Assembly (NCBI GenBank): GCA_963974055.1
Contig: CAXBCP010000008.1
Coordinates: forward strand, 1 to 64,000
Source of the DNA: CAXBCP01 sp963974055
GTDB lineage: Bacteria; Pseudomonadota; Alphaproteobacteria; MPNO01; UBA830
DNA: 64,000 nucleotides
Direction: 5' to 3'
In this document: in pieces, positions 1 through 8,710 of the stretch
Position numbering within the stretch: the first letter of the stretch is position 1
Layout: each line of letters begins with the position of its first letter
Translations under genes and position numbers: made by a program
Notes under the pieces: model-generated
What the model was told of the DNA's origin: nothing
What the model saw: only the letters and a program-made list of their open reading frames with translations
Databases searched by the model: none

Positions 1-61
1 CTAGAGCATATTCCGCTTACGCGGGAGCGGGCCGGTGCCGTCAAAACAGGAACCGTTCCAG
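1..61. repeat. Dispersed intergenic palindromic repeat, copy 1
   Basis: Begins with CTAGAGC at the very edge of the window, so it may extend to the left. It contains TTCCGCTTACGCGGG, then GTGCCGTCAAAACAGGAA. The same modules recur at 8711-8748 and 52058-52116, always outside or at the edge of genes. The ends are imperfect inverted repeats (CTAGAGC against GCTCTAG in copy 2). It resembles the small REP-like intergenic elements common in alphaproteobacteria. I see no ORF in it. Confidence 0.6.
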
Positions 62-159
62 GGAAGCATCAGGCATAGATGACGGGCTGAATCCCCCGTC
101 GTTGCCATGGGGGACGGCGCTGTCCTACACTTCGGTTCTTGTCATCAGGGAACCGGGCA

Positions 160-978
160 ATGCCGAAAATCCTCAGCGAAGACCAGATCGCATTCTACCG
201 CAACAACGGCTATCTCGCGCCGCTCGACGGGATCGATCCCGGCACGGGGGCTGCCATGCTCCAGGATCTCCACGCGTTCGAGGACGCGCAGGGCATGTCC
301 GCCGGCGCGCTCAGTATGAAGGGCCATCTGTGTTTCCGGCGGTCTTACGATATTACCTTCGACGATCGCATCCTGGACGTCGTCGAGGATCTGATCGGGC
401 CCAATATCCTCGTCTTCGCGTCGCGCTTCTGGATCAAGAAGGCGGGGGACGGCACCTACGTGTCCTGGCATCAGGATTCCGCCTATTTCGGTCTCGACCC
501 GCATGACCTTGTTACGGTCTGGCTGGCCCTGAGCGACGCGACGCCGGATATGGGCTGCATGAAGGTCATCCCGGGCTCGCATCGGGGCCCGACCTACAGC
601 CACGAAGAAACCTTCCATGAAAAAAACCTTCTCGCCCGCGGACAGTCCATCCGCGATATCGGCGACGCCGGTAATTTCGATTACATGGCGTTGAAGGCGG
701 GGCAGTTTTCGTGCCACCATGAACGCATCGTCCATGGCTCTGACGCCAATGACACGGCGGGCGACCGCGTCGGGCTCGGTATTTTCTATATCCCGACCCA
801 TGTGAAATCGACCATCGGGCGGCGGACCGCATGCCTCGTCCGGGGCGTCGACGACTACGGCTACTGGGACACCGACCCCGTCCCCGAAGGACGCTTCGAC
901 ACCGACATCATTTCCCACATCCGGGAAGCCAGCGAACGCTACGTCGACCCGCAATACGTCCAGGAAGCGGACGCGTAA
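160..978 (+). CDS. Phytanoyl-CoA dioxygenase (PhyH) family protein
   Basis: A 272-residue non-haem Fe(II)/2-oxoglutarate oxygenase of the PhyH family. The iron-binding triad is visible: H104-Q-D106 inside SWHQDSAYFG, and a distal His at 192 (RIVHGSD). R203 in GDRVGLG is the likely 2-oxoglutarate-binding arginine. I start at the ATG at 160, which has AGGGA about 8 bases upstream, rather than at the TTG at 139. The substrate cannot be read from the sequence. Relatives hydroxylate acyl-CoAs, small amines or secondary metabolites. It lies 24 bases upstream of a molybdenum hydroxylase large subunit on the same strand, so the two are probably co-transcribed in an oxidative catabolic route. Confidence 0.88.
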   Translation: MPKILSEDQIAFYRNNGYLAPLDGIDPGTGAAMLQDLHAFEDAQGMSAGALSMKGHLCFRRSYDITFDDRILDVVEDLIGPNILVFASRFWIKKAGDGTYVSWHQDSAYFGLDPHDLVTVWLALSDATPDMGCMKVIPGSHRGPTYSHEETFHEKNLLARGQSIRDIGDAGNFDYMALKAGQFSCHHERIVHGSDANDTAGDRVGLGIFYIPTHVKSTIGRRTACLVRGVDDYGYWDTDPVPEGRFDTDIISHIREASERYVDPQYVQEADA

Positions 979-1002
979 CACAGAACACAGGAATCGGAAG
1001 AC

Positions 1003-3315
1003 ATGGGAAAATACGCGCTCGGACAATCGGTGCCGCGGTCGGAAGACCCGAGGCTGCTGCGTGGCGGCGGACGGTTTGCGGATGACAGGTCCATGCCCGG
1101 CATGGCGCACGGTTACGTGCTGCGCTCGCCCCATGCCCATGCGAAGATCAACGGCATCGATAGCGCGGCGGCGAAGGCGGCGCCCGGGGTGATCGCGGTC
1201 CTGACCGGGGCGGACTGGGATGCGCTTGGCTGGGGCGACGTGCCCGGCGACCCGCCGCGCAAGCTGCGCGACGGCAGTACGGCGTTTGCGCCGCCATTCC
1301 CGGCGCTGGTATCCGACCGGGCGCGCTGCGTTGGCGACTGTGTCGCCTTCGTCGTGGCCGAAAGCCGGGCGCTGGCCCAGGACGCCGCCGAACTGATAGA
1401 GGTCGATTACGAACCCCTGCCGTCCGTCACCGATACGGAGTTCGCGGCGTCGGACGACGCGCCTGTGGTGTGGGACGGCGCGCCCGGCAATATCGCCTTT
1501 GTTCATCTGGTCGGCGACAAGGCGGCGGCCGATGCGGCGTTCGAGGCGGCCGCCCATGTGGTGTCGCATAAATTCGTGATCAACCGGGTGGCGCCGGCGG
1601 CGATCGAGCCGCGCGCCTGTCTCGCCAGTTACGATACGGCCGACGACCGCTATACCATCTACACCACCCTGCAGCATGCCAATCCCTACCGGATGAATCT
1701 GGCGAAGGTGATGGGCGTGTCCGAAAGCAGGATCCGCGTAGTATCCGGCGATATCGGCGGCAGCTACGGCATGAAATCGTCGGTCTATAACGAAAATATC
1801 CTGGCGCTTTGGGCGACGAAGGTCACCGGCCGGCCGGTCAAGTGGACGTCGGACCGGACAGAGGCCTTCCAGTCGGATTCCCAGGGCCGCGATAACGTGA
1901 CGACCGGCGAACTTGCGCTCGACAGGGACGGCAAATTCCTCGGTATGCGCGTGAAGACGATCGGCAATCTGGGCGCCTATGTCACCCAGGCGGCGGGCGG
2001 GCCGCTGACCATCAATCTCGGCACGCTGGCGGGGGTGTATACGACGCCGGCAATCCATGTCGACGTGACGGCGGTTTACAGCCACACCACGATCACGCGC
2101 CCGTTCCGCGGCGCCGGGCGGCCGGAGGCGGCCTTTGTCATCGAACGCCTGGTGGATCTCGCCGCCGACGAACTGGGGCTCGATCCCGCCGAACTCCGCC
2201 GCCGCAACACGATCCCGCCGGACGCGATGCCGTTCCAGACCGGACTGACGTTCAAATACGATTGCGGCGCGTTCGAGGAAAACATGGATATGGCGCTGGA
2301 CATGGTGGATTACGCCGGGTTCGCCGCGCGCCGGGAAGACGCGAAAAACCGGGGCAAGCTGCGCGGCATCGGGATGTCGAACACGATCGAACGCGCGGCC
2401 TCGGCCGGGTTCGAAGGCGGCGAGATCCGCTTCGACCGCTCCGGTACGGCAACCGTGCTGTCCGGCGCGACCAATCACGGCCAGGGTCATGAAACCGTGT
2501 TCAAGCAGCTGGTCTGCGACCGGCTCGGGCTTGAATACGACGACGTTCACTACGGCCAGGGCGATACCGACATCGTCCCGTTCGGCCAGGGTACCGGCGG
2601 CTCGCGCTCGGCGACGCTCGGCGGCTCGGCGCTGGTGATGGCGTCCGATAAAATCATCGAAAAAGCGACCGAGATAGCGGCCCACATGCTGGAAGCGGCG
2701 GTGGACGATATCGAATTCGACGAAGGCGTGTTCTCGATCGCCGGCACCGACCGTCAGGTGACCATCACCGAGGTCGCGAAGGCGGCCGCCGTGCCGGCGA
2801 AACTGCCCGCCGGAATGGAGCCGGGCCTGACGGCGCAGGCCGTCTATAATGCGACCGAACAGAACTATCCCAATGGCTGTCACGTGGTCGAGGTCGAGAT
2901 CGACCGGGAAACCGGGGTGGTCGATGTCGTGACCTACAATGTGGTCGACGATGTCGGCACGGTCATGAACCCGCTTCTGATGAAGGGCCAGATACAGGGC
3001 GGCGTCGGGCAGGGGCTCGGTCAGGCGCTGATGGAAGACATGCGCTACGATCCGGATAGCGGCCAGAACGTCACGTCCTCCTTTATGGATTACTGCATGC
3101 CGCGGGCCGACGATTTTTCGATGATCGAGATCAAGAGCAACGGCGTGCCGACGATGACCAACCCGCTCGGCGTGAAGGGGGCGGGCGAGGCCGGCGCCGT
3201 CGGTGCGCTGCCCGCGGTCACGAATGCCGTCGTCGATGCGCTATCGGAATTCGGCGTCACCCATATCGAAATGCCGGCGACGCCGGAACGGGTCTGGCGG
3301 GCGATGATCGGCTAG
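1003..3315 (+). CDS. Xanthine dehydrogenase/CoxL family molybdopterin-binding subunit
   Basis: A 770-residue large subunit of the xanthine oxidase/CO dehydrogenase family, which hydroxylates or oxidises small organic substrates at a Mo-cytosine dinucleotide centre. The N-terminal ald_xan_dh_C domain (SVPRSEDPRLLRGGGRF) is followed by two Mo-binding domains with GGSYGMK, PFRGAGRPEA, GATNHGQGHET and GVKGAGEAGA. The likely catalytic Glu is at 729. PFRGAGRPEA replaces the AYXCSFR loop of true form I CO dehydrogenase, so it is not CoxL proper. No FAD (CoxM) or 2Fe-2S (CoxS) subunit gene is adjacent, so partners must be elsewhere. It probably forms a unit with the upstream PhyH gene. Confidence 0.92.
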   Translation: MGKYALGQSVPRSEDPRLLRGGGRFADDRSMPGMAHGYVLRSPHAHAKINGIDSAAAKAAPGVIAVLTGADWDALGWGDVPGDPPRKLRDGSTAFAPPFPALVSDRARCVGDCVAFVVAESRALAQDAAELIEVDYEPLPSVTDTEFAASDDAPVVWDGAPGNIAFVHLVGDKAAADAAFEAAAHVVSHKFVINRVAPAAIEPRACLASYDTADDRYTIYTTLQHANPYRMNLAKVMGVSESRIRVVSGDIGGSYGMKSSVYNENILALWATKVTGRPVKWTSDRTEAFQSDSQGRDNVTTGELALDRDGKFLGMRVKTIGNLGAYVTQAAGGPLTINLGTLAGVYTTPAIHVDVTAVYSHTTITRPFRGAGRPEAAFVIERLVDLAADELGLDPAELRRRNTIPPDAMPFQTGLTFKYDCGAFEENMDMALDMVDYAGFAARREDAKNRGKLRGIGMSNTIERAASAGFEGGEIRFDRSGTATVLSGATNHGQGHETVFKQLVCDRLGLEYDDVHYGQGDTDIVPFGQGTGGSRSATLGGSALVMASDKIIEKATEIAAHMLEAAVDDIEFDEGVFSIAGTDRQVTITEVAKAAAVPAKLPAGMEPGLTAQAVYNATEQNYPNGCHVVEVEIDRETGVVDVVTYNVVDDVGTVMNPLLMKGQIQGGVGQGLGQALMEDMRYDPDSGQNVTSSFMDYCMPRADDFSMIEIKSNGVPTMTNPLGVKGAGEAGAVGALPAVTNAVVDALSEFGVTHIEMPATPERVWRAMIG

Positions 3316-3366
3316 ACCGTGCGGCTCACCGCTTTGGGCGATGTTCCAGTGATCCGGAATGACGCT

Positions 3367-3744
3367 TTATTTTTTTAGTTCGAAATAGGTGGGCTCGTCG
3401 GTGTCCTGGATAAACGCTTTGAACCCGGGAAATTTCCCGGTTGCTCTGAACCAGACACAACGCTCGACGCCGTTATAGAAATTCTCGTATTGCATACAGA
3501 GATAATCGTTCTTGGTGACCCACCAGCGCCCTGTATCGTCGCCATAGCTGTCGGTCGATACTGAAATTCCACCGTTCCTGGCAAATATAGCAGTGTAACC
3601 GATGCCGCTTGCCGTTGCGCCCTCAAGGGTGGACCCGGCGACAATTTTGGCCACATCCGCTGCGCTCATCTGGTCGTTTGCAAAAGCCGGTGCGGTATTG
3701 AGAAGACAAAGGATCGCGACAATAGAACGGTAGATGTGGGTCAT
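3367..3744 (-). CDS. Small secreted protein of unknown function
   Basis: A 125-residue protein with a clear signal peptide (charged MTHIYR, hydrophobic SIVAILCLL, cleavage after APAFA). The mature part carries a STLEGATASG-type opening, then GRWWVTKNDYLCMQYEN and ERCVWFR. Two Cys residues around the Tyr/Trp-rich core could form a disulfide. The pattern resembles small periplasmic alphaproteobacterial proteins with a lipocalin-like strand order, but I cannot name the family. I chose the internal Met because AGAAGG lies 9 bases upstream and the signal peptide then starts correctly. It converges on the CoxL-like gene, with 51 bases between them. Confidence 0.75.
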   Translation of the reverse strand: MTHIYRSIVAILCLLNTAPAFANDQMSAADVAKIVAGSTLEGATASGIGYTAIFARNGGISVSTDSYGDDTGRWWVTKNDYLCMQYENFYNGVERCVWFRATGKFPGFKAFIQDTDEPTYFELKK

Positions 3745-3936
3745 TTTGATGAACCTTCTATTTTGACAAACCTTCCAACAGAAAAAGTATCGTAGCAAAA
3801 AGAGAACCATTGAGCCAAATGCCATTCTGGATGGCAGAACCGCAGCGAAGTACCTTTGAGCGCTCCATTACCCTTTCGGGTTTTCAGTGCCACAATGTCC
3901 GGGTCAGTTCGGGCTTCTCATTCAGGGATAATCCAG

Positions 3937-4461
3937 ATGCCGCTTTCGATGTATCAGGCTTCGGTGCCGCTTTTCACGCAGACGCTTTCGGGGACTTCAG
4001 CGGTTCTGAACAAGGCGGTGGCGCATTATGCCGGAAACGGCCTCGACATCGCCGACCTGGTCGGCATGGCGCTGGCGCCCGACATGATGACCCTGGCGCA
4101 GCAGGTTCAGCAGGCCTGTCATCATTCGGTCGTTGCTGTATCGCGCCTTGCGAATATCGAACAGCCCGATTTGGGCGACACCGATTCGGATATCGACGCG
4201 ATGCAGGCGCGGATTGCGGCTTCCCTGGCGTTCATGGCGGCGGTGAAACCCGACCAGATGGACGGCAGCGAAACCCGGCGGGCGGAAATCGGGATCCGGG
4301 TCGGTCCGATCGCATTTGCCGGCCAGGACCTGTTGCTGCATTTCACCATTCCGCAGGTGCTGTTCCACGCGACCACCGCCTATGACATCGTGCGCCATGC
4401 GGGGGTCGGTCTGGCAAAGGTCGATTTTCTGGGCAATGCCTTCAGCCGCAAAATCGACTGA
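3937..4461 (+). CDS. DUF1993 family protein
   Basis: A 174-residue protein that matches the DUF1993 pattern along its length: SMYQASVPLFTQTL at the N-terminus, LAPDMMTLAQQVQQAC in the middle, and LLLHFTIPQVLFHATTAYDIVRHAGVGL before a closing KVDFLG. The family forms a DinB-like four-helix bundle and its function is not established. The ATG at 3937 has CAGGGA 8 bases upstream and matches the usual start of the family, so upstream in-frame codons were not used. It converges with the CoA-transferase gene, leaving only 15 bases between stop codons. Confidence 0.88.
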   Translation: MPLSMYQASVPLFTQTLSGTSAVLNKAVAHYAGNGLDIADLVGMALAPDMMTLAQQVQQACHHSVVAVSRLANIEQPDLGDTDSDIDAMQARIAASLAFMAAVKPDQMDGSETRRAEIGIRVGPIAFAGQDLLLHFTIPQVLFHATTAYDIVRHAGVGLAKVDFLGNAFSRKID

Positions 4462-4476
4462 AGCCGACGGTTCCGC

Positions 4477-5673
4477 CTAGATCACGCCGTCCTTCGTAAG
4501 TGCCGCGATTTCATCTTCGGAATATCCGTAGCGCTGCAGGATATCGATCGTGTGCTCGCCGTATTCGGGGGCCGCTGTCACGGTGTCTGCATCGTGGCGG
4601 TTGGGCGTGCGGGTCATGTGCAACGGCTGGGCAATGATTTCGAATTCGCCCCGTCTTTGCGACGAGACCTTCTTCGCGATCCCGGAATGGATGACCTGCG
4701 GATCGGCGAATACCTCGTCCAGGGTGTAGATCGGCCCGCAGGGTATGCGCGCATCGTTCAGCAACTCGATCCAGTGGGCGCTGGTCCGGGTCACGGTTAC
4801 CTTCTCGATTTCCGCGATCAGCGCCGGGCGGTTCGTGTAGCGGTCGTCGAACGTGGCAAACCGCGGGTCGTCCGTCAGTGCCGCCGCGCCGATCGTTTCG
4901 CAGAACCGGGGCCACATTTCGGGCATCGGCGCCATGTTGATATAGCTGTCCTGCGTTTTGAACGCGCCCATCGGCGCGATCGACGGGTGATGGTTGCCCG
5001 ACTGGGGCGGGATTTTGCGGTCGTAGGTCCAACTCGCCGCCTGGAAATCGAGCAGGAAAATCATCGCTTCGACCAGCGACGTATCCACCCACTGGCCTTC
5101 GCCGGACCGTTCCCGCTCCAGCAGCGCAAGCGCGATGCCGTTGGCGCACAGGATGCCGGCCGTCATGTCGCTGAGCGCCGCACCGGATCTCATCGGGCCC
5201 GCGCCGGGCTCGCCGGTCACCATCATATGGCCGCCCATCCCCTGCGCGATCTGGTCGAGACAGGGACGTTCCGCATACGGACCGTCCTGGCCGAAACCGG
5301 AAATGCTGGCATAGACAATGCGCGGGTTTATGGCCTTCAGGGTGTCGTAATCGACCTGCAGCCGGTGTTTCACGCCGGGGCGCATGTTCTCGACGACGAC
5401 ATCGGCCTCGGCGGCCATTTTATAGAATACCGCCCGGCCTTCGTCGGATTTGAGGTCCAGGGTCATCGACTTCTTGTTGCGGTGCAGGTTCTGGAAATCG
5501 GGGCCGTCGCGGCGGCCGAGATCGGCGCTGTCCGGTGCGCCCGGGGTTTCGATCTTGATCACGTCGGCGCCCCAGTCCGCCAGCTGACGGACCGCGGTGG
5601 GGCCGGACCGCGCGCGGGTCAGGTCGAGCACCGTGATATGCGAGAGAACTTGCTTGTTGGCTGTATCCGTCAT
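4477..5673 (-). CDS. CaiB/BaiF family III CoA-transferase
   Basis: A 398-residue family III CoA-transferase, moving CoA between carboxylic acids. Recognisable segments are VLDLTRARSGPTAVRQLADWGADVIKIE near the N-terminus, the NLHRNKKSMTLDLKS loop, VVVENMRPG, and a DxSL-type motif (VDTSLVEAM) in the region of the active-site Asp. The sequence covers the whole family length. The ATG at 5673 was preferred because GGAAGA lies just upstream and the family N-terminus begins shortly after; the frame stays open further upstream but with atypical sequence. It is divergent from an MFS transporter 114 bases away, which may import its substrate. Confidence 0.93.
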   Translation of the reverse strand: MTDTANKQVLSHITVLDLTRARSGPTAVRQLADWGADVIKIETPGAPDSADLGRRDGPDFQNLHRNKKSMTLDLKSDEGRAVFYKMAAEADVVVENMRPGVKHRLQVDYDTLKAINPRIVYASISGFGQDGPYAERPCLDQIAQGMGGHMMVTGEPGAGPMRSGAALSDMTAGILCANGIALALLERERSGEGQWVDTSLVEAMIFLLDFQAASWTYDRKIPPQSGNHHPSIAPMGAFKTQDSYINMAPMPEMWPRFCETIGAAALTDDPRFATFDDRYTNRPALIAEIEKVTVTRTSAHWIELLNDARIPCGPIYTLDEVFADPQVIHSGIAKKVSSQRRGEFEIIAQPLHMTRTPNRHDADTVTAAPEYGEHTIDILQRYGYSEDEIAALTKDGVI

Positions 5674-5787
5674 CGAAATCTTCCAGGTTACGAATGTGCG
5701 ATTCCAAGGTTTATCGGATAAACCATGGAACATGAATGATTTGTTGTACGCGATGCGGTGCCGGAGCGCGATGTCTGGCCGGCGGAC

Positions 5788-7023
5788 ATGACAGGCCCGG
5801 AAAGGCAAAGTGCCTATCCGTGGCGGGTGCAGGGCCCGGTCTACGGAACCGCCTTCTTCACCGGCAACCTGTTCCCGATCAGCCATGTGGTGATGCCGCT
5901 CTGGGCGGCGGTGGAACTGGATGCGTCGCTTTTTATGGTCGGGATCATCATCGCCAGCCGCCAGCTGCTGCCGGTTACCATGTCGATCCATGGCGGCGCG
6001 CTGCTCGACCGGTTCGGACCGCGGCGCGTGATCATGGTGCTCGGGGTGCTGGGGGCCTTGTCGACCGCGATGGTCCCGTTCCTGCCCTTTATCTGGGCGA
6101 CAATCCTGCTGCAGATCGTCATCGGGTTCTGCGAGACGACCAACTGGATCGGGGTCCAGAGCGCGGTCGGGACGCTGATGAAAGGCAATGCCGTCTATGC
6201 CGGGCGCATGACCGCGTCGGCGCGTGCCGGCGGTTTTTTCGGGCCGGTCCTGATCGGCGTTGCCTACGAGACCGGCGGCCCGGTGGGGGGATTCCTGTGT
6301 TTCGGCGCCTGGGCGCTGTGCGGCGCCATCGGCGCGTCCTTTCTGCCGCGGCAGGAGAACGGCGAATCTGCGGGCCAGACGGATGACAGGGGCGGGGCCG
6401 CGCGCACGGATGTGCTGCCGAGCCTGGCGGATTACCGCGAGACGTTCAAATTGCTGGTCCTGCCCGCGATTGCGCTGGTGATCGCGGCGACGTTCATGCG
6501 CCAGACCGGATCGGGCATTCAGGCGTCGTTTTACAGCGTATGGCTGAAGGATCTCGGTTTCACGGCAGGCACGATCGGTCTGCTGATCGGAATCAGTAAT
6601 GGCGTTTCTGCCCTGTCGGCGCTGAGCATCGGCCCGCTGTTGCGGCGGATCGCCGATTACTGGTTGCTGATCATAAGCGTCGGCCTTGCGATCCTCGGCG
6701 TTGCGGCAACGCCGCTCTTCGAAAGTTTTTTCTTCCTGGCGCTGGCCGTCAGCCTGCGCGGAGCGGGGCAGGGGCTGAATCTGCCCCTGATGATTTCCAT
6801 CGCTTCGCGGACCGTCGCGCCGCGCCTGCAGGGCCGCGTTGCCGCCCTGCGGATTTCGTTCAACCGGCTGGGGGGCGCACTGGTGCCGGTCATAATGGGC
6901 GCGCTTGCCGAAGTGATCGGACTTGAAAACGCGTTTTATGCGGTCGGTGCGACCGGCATCGCGCTGCTTTGCGGTCTGTCATTGTGGGTGTTGCGGACGC
7001 GGGAGCAGTTCGAACCGGAATAA
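5788..7023 (+). CDS. MFS transporter
   Basis: A major facilitator superfamily carrier of about 411 residues with some 12 hydrophobic segments. Motif A between TM2 and TM3 is visible as LLDRFGPRRV. The substrate is unknown. The start is uncertain: the ATG at 5788 gives a normal short cytoplasmic N-terminus (MTGPERQSAYPWRV), whereas a GTG at 5758 would add ten residues; neither has a strong ribosome-binding site. It is transcribed divergently from the CoA-transferase gene, suggesting a shared control region at 5674-5787 and a linked uptake-activation role. Confidence 0.88.
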   Translation: MTGPERQSAYPWRVQGPVYGTAFFTGNLFPISHVVMPLWAAVELDASLFMVGIIIASRQLLPVTMSIHGGALLDRFGPRRVIMVLGVLGALSTAMVPFLPFIWATILLQIVIGFCETTNWIGVQSAVGTLMKGNAVYAGRMTASARAGGFFGPVLIGVAYETGGPVGGFLCFGAWALCGAIGASFLPRQENGESAGQTDDRGGAARTDVLPSLADYRETFKLLVLPAIALVIAATFMRQTGSGIQASFYSVWLKDLGFTAGTIGLLIGISNGVSALSALSIGPLLRRIADYWLLIISVGLAILGVAATPLFESFFFLALAVSLRGAGQGLNLPLMISIASRTVAPRLQGRVAALRISFNRLGGALVPVIMGALAEVIGLENAFYAVGATGIALLCGLSLWVLRTREQFEPE

Positions 7024-7257
7024 ACTGCGCCGGCTGTTCCGAATGCCGTCCGGTTTGGCGCGGGCGCGCTGAAAAGCGTCGGAAGTTTTTACAAGTTTAA
7101 GATGTTCGGTTTCTTCCGGTTTTTGCGATTTCCGTATAATCCATTGAAACCTATAGATTAAAATTAAAAATTCCTCGGGAGGGCTGACTGGCATGGAATT
7201 TGCGTTAACCATGTCAGGGTAGGCGTATTTCACCCTCAAGTGTAAAGGACGTCTAGT
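7024..7257 (+). promoter_or_regulatory. Upstream region of the PEP-CTERM gene
   Basis: No ORF is supported here. The distal part is AT-rich compared with its surroundings (around 7100-7175), which would suit bending toward a sigma-54 promoter. The promoter itself is given separately at 7189-7203. A TTTTGCGATTT stretch near 7123 loosely resembles the ATTGCGAATT motif found upstream of two other sigma-54 promoters in this window, but the match is imperfect. Confidence 0.4.
7189..7203 (+). promoter_or_regulatory. Sigma-54 (-24/-12) promoter of PEP-CTERM gene
   Basis: TGGCATG-GAAT-TTGC matches the sigma-54 consensus TGGCACG-N4-TTGC with one difference (T for C at the sixth base). GG and GC have exact spacing. 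Counting from the -12 C at 7203, transcription should start near 7215, leaving a leader of about 43 bases before the ATG at 7258. PEP-CTERM genes are known in other bacteria to be under RpoN and PrsR control, which fits. Confidence 0.72.
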
Positions 7258-8064
7258 ATGTTTAGTTGTTTAGTTCGGACCGGCGGCGTCGTGGCGACAG
7301 CTGCGGTTCTCGGTTTTAGCGCACCGGCCCATGCCGTTGTGTCTTTCGATGCAAATGTCACAAATGAAGTAATCTTCGGTTCCGGCAATGCGAACGGCGC
7401 GTTTACCGTCGACCGGAGCAACGGCGTGGAACTCGGCCTGCGGACAAAGCTGCGGTTCGACGGCGCCAACCAGCCGCAAAACACGTTCAACAGCAATGGC
7501 GACGGCACATACAATTTCGCCGCCGGTCAGCCAGCCGGCACCGGGTTCGGGTTTGCACCGGGGTCGTCTTCGACCGCCACATGGAACTTTGAATGGTCGA
7601 TCAATTCGAACGCCGACGGATCCAGCGGCCTGTTTCTCGACGGTCTTAGCTACGAACTCGGGATCGATTTCGATGCCGGTGTGGGAACGAATTTCCAGAC
7701 CTTCGACCCGATCAACCAGGCGAATGCGGATCACGCCATCGGGACCAATGCCACCGGCAATGGCGGGGGCGTCAATGCGACCGATGCGACGAACTATGCG
7801 GCCCTGATCGGCAGTAACAACCTGGCCCAGAATTCCTGGAACATGGAATTTTTCGATACCGGCGCATTTCCCTTCGATGCCAATGTCGACGGAACTTACG
7901 ATTTCTATCTGTCGGCTTCCGATCAGTTCGGCGAAGTTGCCAGGGTCGAAATTCAGGTGATCGTCGGCGCCGGCGCGACGGAGGTTGCCGAGCCTGGAAT
8001 CCTTGCGGTGCTTGGTGTCGGGTTGGCGGGGCTAGGATTGACGAGGCGCCGCCGGCGTAGCTGA
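7258..8064 (+). CDS. PEP-CTERM sorting-domain secreted protein
   Basis: A 268-residue exported protein. The N-terminus is a signal peptide ending in SAPAHA. The body is rich in Asn, Thr, Gly and aromatic residues, typical of extracellular beta-rich proteins. The C-terminus is a PEP-CTERM-type tripartite signal: AEPG, a hydrophobic helix (ILAVLGVGLAGLGL) and an Arg cluster (TRRRRRS). The usual first residue V/P is A here. Such proteins are processed by an exosortase (EpsH family), which is not in this window. A sigma-54 promoter sits directly upstream and a hairpin terminator follows at 8126. Specific role unknown; the family is linked to exopolysaccharide and biofilm surfaces. Confidence 0.85.
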   Translation: MFSCLVRTGGVVATAAVLGFSAPAHAVVSFDANVTNEVIFGSGNANGAFTVDRSNGVELGLRTKLRFDGANQPQNTFNSNGDGTYNFAAGQPAGTGFGFAPGSSSTATWNFEWSINSNADGSSGLFLDGLSYELGIDFDAGVGTNFQTFDPINQANADHAIGTNATGNGGGVNATDATNYAALIGSNNLAQNSWNMEFFDTGAFPFDANVDGTYDFYLSASDQFGEVARVEIQVIVGAGATEVAEPGILAVLGVGLAGLGLTRRRRRS

Positions 8065-8076
8065 CAGCCGCGCAGC

Positions 8077-8120
8077 CGCTATAATTCGGGAAAGAATACG
8101 CTATAATTCGGGAAAGAATA
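8077..8120. repeat. Perfect 22-bp tandem duplication
   Basis: Two identical head-to-tail 22-base units (8077-8098 and 8099-8120), each containing GCTATAATTCGGGAAAGAAT. They lie between the PEP-CTERM stop codon and its terminator. Each unit carries a TATAAT, but no properly spaced -35 element is visible, so I do not call a promoter. Confidence 0.9.
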
Positions 8121-8125
8121 ACTGC

Positions 8126-8153
8126 AAAAGGCGGTCCTGGCGGGCCGCCTTTT
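8126..8153 (+). terminator. Rho-independent terminator after PEP-CTERM gene
   Basis: A 9-bp stem AAAAGGCGG / CCGCCTTTT with a 10-base loop, followed by CTCTTG. The A and T tracts sit within the stem ends, so it could act in both directions. It separates the PEP-CTERM unit from the OsmC gene. Confidence 0.75.
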
Positions 8154-8216
8154 CTCTTGTCTGGCGCGGGCCTGACCGTAGGATGTCCGACCGGTATTCA
8201 ATGGAAGGAATTCGAG

Positions 8217-8705
8217 ATGGCTGAGGTTAAACAAAAGGAACAGGTCGGGCGCCGGGCGCGCGAAGTCCGGTCCACCTGCAAGGCGGGCGGCGTGGTCTGC
8301 GAAGTGTCGACGGCCGAGGGTCATACCATCGTGACCGACGAGCCCGCGGAACGCGGCGGTACGAATACCGGCGCCGCGCCGCTTTATCATCTGGCGGCAT
8401 CGCTCGCAGCCTGTCAGACGGTCCAGATCGTCAAGGTCGCCGAAGCGATGCGTTTCAAGCACGGCGATATCAATATTGATTGCTCGGCCACGACCGACCT
8501 GATCGAAGGCCTGGAAGGAAACGCCAACGGCGTCATGCATTTCTGCGAGGCCGAGCTGATCATCGACATCGAAACCGACGAGAGCGAAAAGAAGATCGAG
8601 CGGCTGAAAGCGCTGTCGGAGGACCGCTGCCCGGTTGGCCGTCTGTTTATCGAAGCCGGCTATCCGCCGCGGATGACCTGGAACATCCTGCCGATGAAGG
8701 GGTAA
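8217..8705 (+). CDS. OsmC/Ohr family protein
   Basis: A 162-residue OsmC-fold protein. The family reduces organic hydroperoxides with a Cys pair. Both candidate cysteines are visible: C66 in the buried helix (SLAACQTV) and C138 near the C-terminus (EDRCPVGRL). GGTNTGAAPLYHLAASLAAC is the characteristic central segment. The ATG at 8217 has GGAAGGA 8 bases upstream and was preferred over upstream codons. The substrate specificity (peroxide or another small electrophile) cannot be told from sequence. Confidence 0.88.
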   Translation: MAEVKQKEQVGRRAREVRSTCKAGGVVCEVSTAEGHTIVTDEPAERGGTNTGAAPLYHLAASLAACQTVQIVKVAEAMRFKHGDINIDCSATTDLIEGLEGNANGVMHFCEAELIIDIETDESEKKIERLKALSEDRCPVGRLFIEAGYPPRMTWNILPMKG

Positions 8706-8710
8706 AAAAC

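Noticed and set aside
145..2883. A 912-codon open frame on the minus strand
   Set aside because: It runs antisense to PhyH and the CoxL-like subunit, is very rich in Arg, Gly and Ala, and has no recognisable motif. It is a high-GC shadow frame.
1003..3315. True aerobic CO dehydrogenase (CoxL form I)
   Set aside because: The active-site loop is PFRGAGRPEA, not AYXCSFR, and coxM and coxS are absent.
8080..8107. Duplicated -10 promoter for OsmC
   Set aside because: TATAAT is present twice, but no -35 hexamer at 16-18 bases and a terminator lies between it and the OsmC gene.
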